Both the position numbers and the translations under genes were made by a program. From RDXT01 sp033765305 (GTDB lineage: Bacteria; Bacteroidota; Bacteroidia; J057): a stretch of DNA of 64,000 bases. Every line of letters starts with the position of its first letter. Position 1 is the first letter of the stretch. Shown in pieces: positions 62,476-64,000 of this stretch. The stretch is from NCBI GenBank assembly GCA_033765305.1, contig JANRID010000062.1, positions 42,017 to 106,016 on the forward strand, given 5' to 3'. The notes beneath the pieces were generated by a model, which was not told where the DNA came from, searched no databases, and worked only from the letters and a program-made list of their open reading frames with translations.

Positions 62476-63321
62476 ATGCGCATCCAGTTCGAGTCCATCC
62501 GCCCCGACGCCAACAGCTCCTTCCGGCTGATGGTGAACCCCCGGCTGAACGATCTGTTTTTCTGGCACTTCCACCCTGAGTACGAGCTGGTGTACATCGA
62601 GGCGGAGGCGGGCACGCGGCACGTGGGCACGCACCTCTCGCGCTACGCGGGCAGCGACCTGGTGCTGATCGGCCCCAACATTCCGCACCTGAATTTCGAC
62701 TACCAGGTGCGGGGGAGCTACGAGAAGACGGTGCTGCACATCCGGCAGGACTTCCTGCAGCCGGCCTTTGCGCAGGCGCCGGAGCTGGGCGGGATCTGCG
62801 GGCTGTTTGCGCGGGCGCGGCACGGGGTGGCCTTCGGGCCGGAGACACGGCGGCAGATCGGGCCGCGGATGCAGAGGCTGCAGCACCTGGAGCCCTTCGG
62901 GATGCTGCTCGAAGTGCTGAGCCTGCTCGATGCCCTGGCGCATTCGCCGGAGCAGACGCTTCTGCACGAGTCCCCGGTGGAAAACCAGTACACCCGCAAG
63001 GAGCAGGAGCGCCTGCGGCGCCTCTACGGCTTCATCGACGCGCACTACGCGCGCAAGATCCGGATCGAGGAGGCAGCAGCCCTCTGCAACCTGAGCCCGG
63101 CGGCGTTCTGCCGGTACTTCAAGAAGATGACGCAGGTCACCTTCACGGAGTTCCTCAACCAGTACCGCATCAGCCAGGCCAAGCGCCTGCTGCTGCAGGA
63201 CTGCAACGTGACGGAAGCCTGCTTCGCGTGCGGCTTCGAGAGCCTGAGCTACTTCAACCGCACGTTCAAGGCCGTGACGGGCGAGAACCCGCTGGGGTTC
63301 AAGCGGAGGTATGGGGGGTGA
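62476..63321 (+). CDS. AraC-family transcriptional regulator
   Basis: A 281-residue regulator. An N-terminal cupin-like ligand domain (FFWHFHPEYELVYIEAEAGT, DLVLIGPNIPHLNFDYQVRG) is followed by the double HTH: IRIEEAAALCNLSPAAFCRY as the first recognition region and TEACFACGFESLSYFNRTFK, then AVTGENPLGFKRRY, as the second. Position opposite the symporter suggests control of the uptake cassette, and the cupin suggests a small sugar-like inducer. ATG 62476 is chosen over an upstream TTG. Confidence 0.9.
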   Translation: MRIQFESIRPDANSSFRLMVNPRLNDLFFWHFHPEYELVYIEAEAGTRHVGTHLSRYAGSDLVLIGPNIPHLNFDYQVRGSYEKTVLHIRQDFLQPAFAQAPELGGICGLFARARHGVAFGPETRRQIGPRMQRLQHLEPFGMLLEVLSLLDALAHSPEQTLLHESPVENQYTRKEQERLRRLYGFIDAHYARKIRIEEAAALCNLSPAAFCRYFKKMTQVTFTEFLNQYRISQAKRLLLQDCNVTEACFACGFESLSYFNRTFKAVTGENPLGFKRRYGG

Positions 63322-63365
63322 GGGGGAATCGGTTTTTCCGTATCTTAGGGCCAAGATCCGCCGCC

Positions 63366-63734
63366 ATGCACCGGCTTGAACCCTATCTCCCCCGCATCCG
63401 GGCCCTGTGCCGTGCGCACCGGGTGGACCGGCTGTGGGTATTCGGCTCGGTGCTGCGGGCGGATTTCCGGCCGGATTCGGACATCGACTTCCTCTACGAG
63501 CTGGACCACGCGGGCCTGAGTGCCGCCGAATCGAACGCGCATTTCTTCGCCCTCGCAGATGGGCTGCGGGCGCTGCTCCAGCATCCGGTGGACCTGATCT
63601 GGCACGGCGGCATCCGGAATCCGTATTTTAAGGAGGAGGTGGAGGAGACGGGGGTGGAGGTGTATGCTAGAAGGGGCCAAGACGCTGGCCCGCGTCCAGC
63701 TTTGCGACAATCGCCTGCCGCTGGCTTTCACTGA
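63366..63734 (+). CDS. MNT-family nucleotidyltransferase, 3' end overwritten
   Basis: A 122-residue minimal nucleotidyltransferase. The GS-x10-DxD motif is complete: G27-S28 in WVFGSVLRADFRPDSDIDF with D39 and D41, and D76 (HPVDLIW) as the third acid. Usual members end near residue 100 (here EVEETGVEVY). From residue 101 the sequence is the antisense translation of a transposase remnant (63667-63750), so the C-terminus looks foreign. MNT antitoxins normally have a HEPN partner; none is seen here. A toxin-antitoxin role is therefore doubtful. Confidence 0.75.
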   Translation: MHRLEPYLPRIRALCRAHRVDRLWVFGSVLRADFRPDSDIDFLYELDHAGLSAAESNAHFFALADGLRALLQHPVDLIWHGGIRNPYFKEEVEETGVEVYARRGQDAGPRPALRQSPAAGFH

Positions 63735-63750
63735 ATTGGCTCTTCCGCAT
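63667..63750 (-). pseudogene. IS3-type transposase N-terminal remnant
   Basis: A 27-codon reading frame from ATG 63750 begins MRKSQFSESQRQAIVAKLDA, which resembles the start of IS3/IS911-type transposase OrfA (usual form MRKSxFSExQIVxILKxxEAG). It stops after RLGPF, where the family continues with the HTH. No terminal inverted repeats or OrfB are seen, so this is a fragment left by an insertion or recombination. Confidence 0.65.
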
Positions 63751-63862
63751 GGCGGGTTCTTTTGAATGCTGAAATGTACATGATTCTTTCTACTTTTCAG
63801 CGGTTCGCGCTATGGGAAGAGGACAGTAGGATATTGCTGGGCGCGCAGCTGCCGCCAATCCC

Positions 63863-64000
63863 TCAAACCTCCGCAATAAACGAGCGGTAATTTCCGCGGT
63901 GGATCACGTCGAAGCTGGCTTCCGGATACGCTTCAAGCCAGCGCGCGGGGGGCTTGGGGGCTGATGCAGACCACTTGAACTCAAACCCGTAGAGCCGGCC
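63863..64000 (-). CDS. DUF4143-type ATP-binding protein, C-terminal fragment (cut by window edge)
   Basis: The last 45 codons of a minus-strand gene: LYGFEFKWSASAPKPPARWL, then EAYPEASFDVIHRGNYRSFI and a TGA at 63863. The 'YGFEFKW...EAYPEA...VI..ENY..F' ending is characteristic of DUF4143, the C-terminal domain of a large AAA-type ATPase family common in Bacteroidota. The P-loop lies outside the window. Confidence 0.65.
   Translation of the reverse strand, partial: GRLYGFEFKWSASAPKPPARWLEAYPEASFDVIHRGNYRSFIAEV

Overview
This 64 kb window is chromosomal DNA from a GC-rich member of the Bacteroidota, probably near the Saprospiria/Lewinellaceae. That placement is inferred from family content. 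Supporting signs are a PKD-repeat protein with a type IX secretion C-terminal domain, an orphan TonB-dependent receptor, a DUF4296 lipoprotein, a system I* cytochrome c maturation cluster with a CxxxY CcmE, and a ligase-associated DEXH helicase. Start codons lack Shine-Dalgarno sequences, and several promoters fit the Bacteroidota TTG-N19/20-TAnnTTTG pattern. I saw no rRNA, tRNA, CRISPR array or intact insertion sequence. No stretch longer than 300 bases lacks a gene.

Layout. 1-13.4 kb: a partial Crp/Fnr regulator, a coiled-coil protein, a universal stress protein, a T9SS-secreted PKD protein, a glycogen phosphorylase homologue diverging from a degenerate SDR, an NlpC/P60 hydrolase, a SulP transporter, an O-antigen ligase-like protein and a LysM/RlpA-like protein. 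13.4-18.3 kb: a CPBP protease, cystathionine beta-synthase, and a three-gene cluster (REC-flavoprotein, SnoaL-like protein, UBP-type zinc finger) that is the best candidate here for an undescribed system. 19.2-24.9 kb: an RND efflux operon (adaptor, pump, TolC). 25-30.8 kb: a small DNA-binding protein and ccmBCDEF. 30.8-41.3 kb: proline/ornithine catabolism (pruA), small hypothetical proteins, a tandem hairpin repeat array, HupE/UreJ-like protein, a PafA-like phosphatase, the helicase and a TonB receptor. 42-47 kb: a beta-barrel protein and the sulfate activation operon cysC-cysD-cysN. 47-58 kb: mutS2, a DUF4296 lipoprotein, DHFR, ornithine aminotransferase, two tandem TraB/GumN proteins, a PAS histidine kinase and a membrane-anchored helix-hairpin-helix protein. 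58-63.3 kb: two Dabb proteins, an aldo/keto reductase, a phytanoyl-CoA dioxygenase-like enzyme and a sodium/solute symporter, read away from an AraC regulator. 63.3-64 kb: a mobile-DNA scar with a MNT nucleotidyltransferase running into an IS3-type transposase remnant, then the tail of a DUF4143-type ATPase.

How parts connect. Sulfate could enter through the SulP protein and be activated to PAPS by CysDN and CysC; cystathionine beta-synthase adds sulfur amino-acid metabolism. RocD and PruA together convert ornithine to glutamate. CcmBCDEF supplies heme handling for c-type cytochromes, but no ccmA, ccmG or ccmH lies nearby. The 58-63 kb locus looks like an inducible uptake and oxidation cassette whose substrate is unknown.
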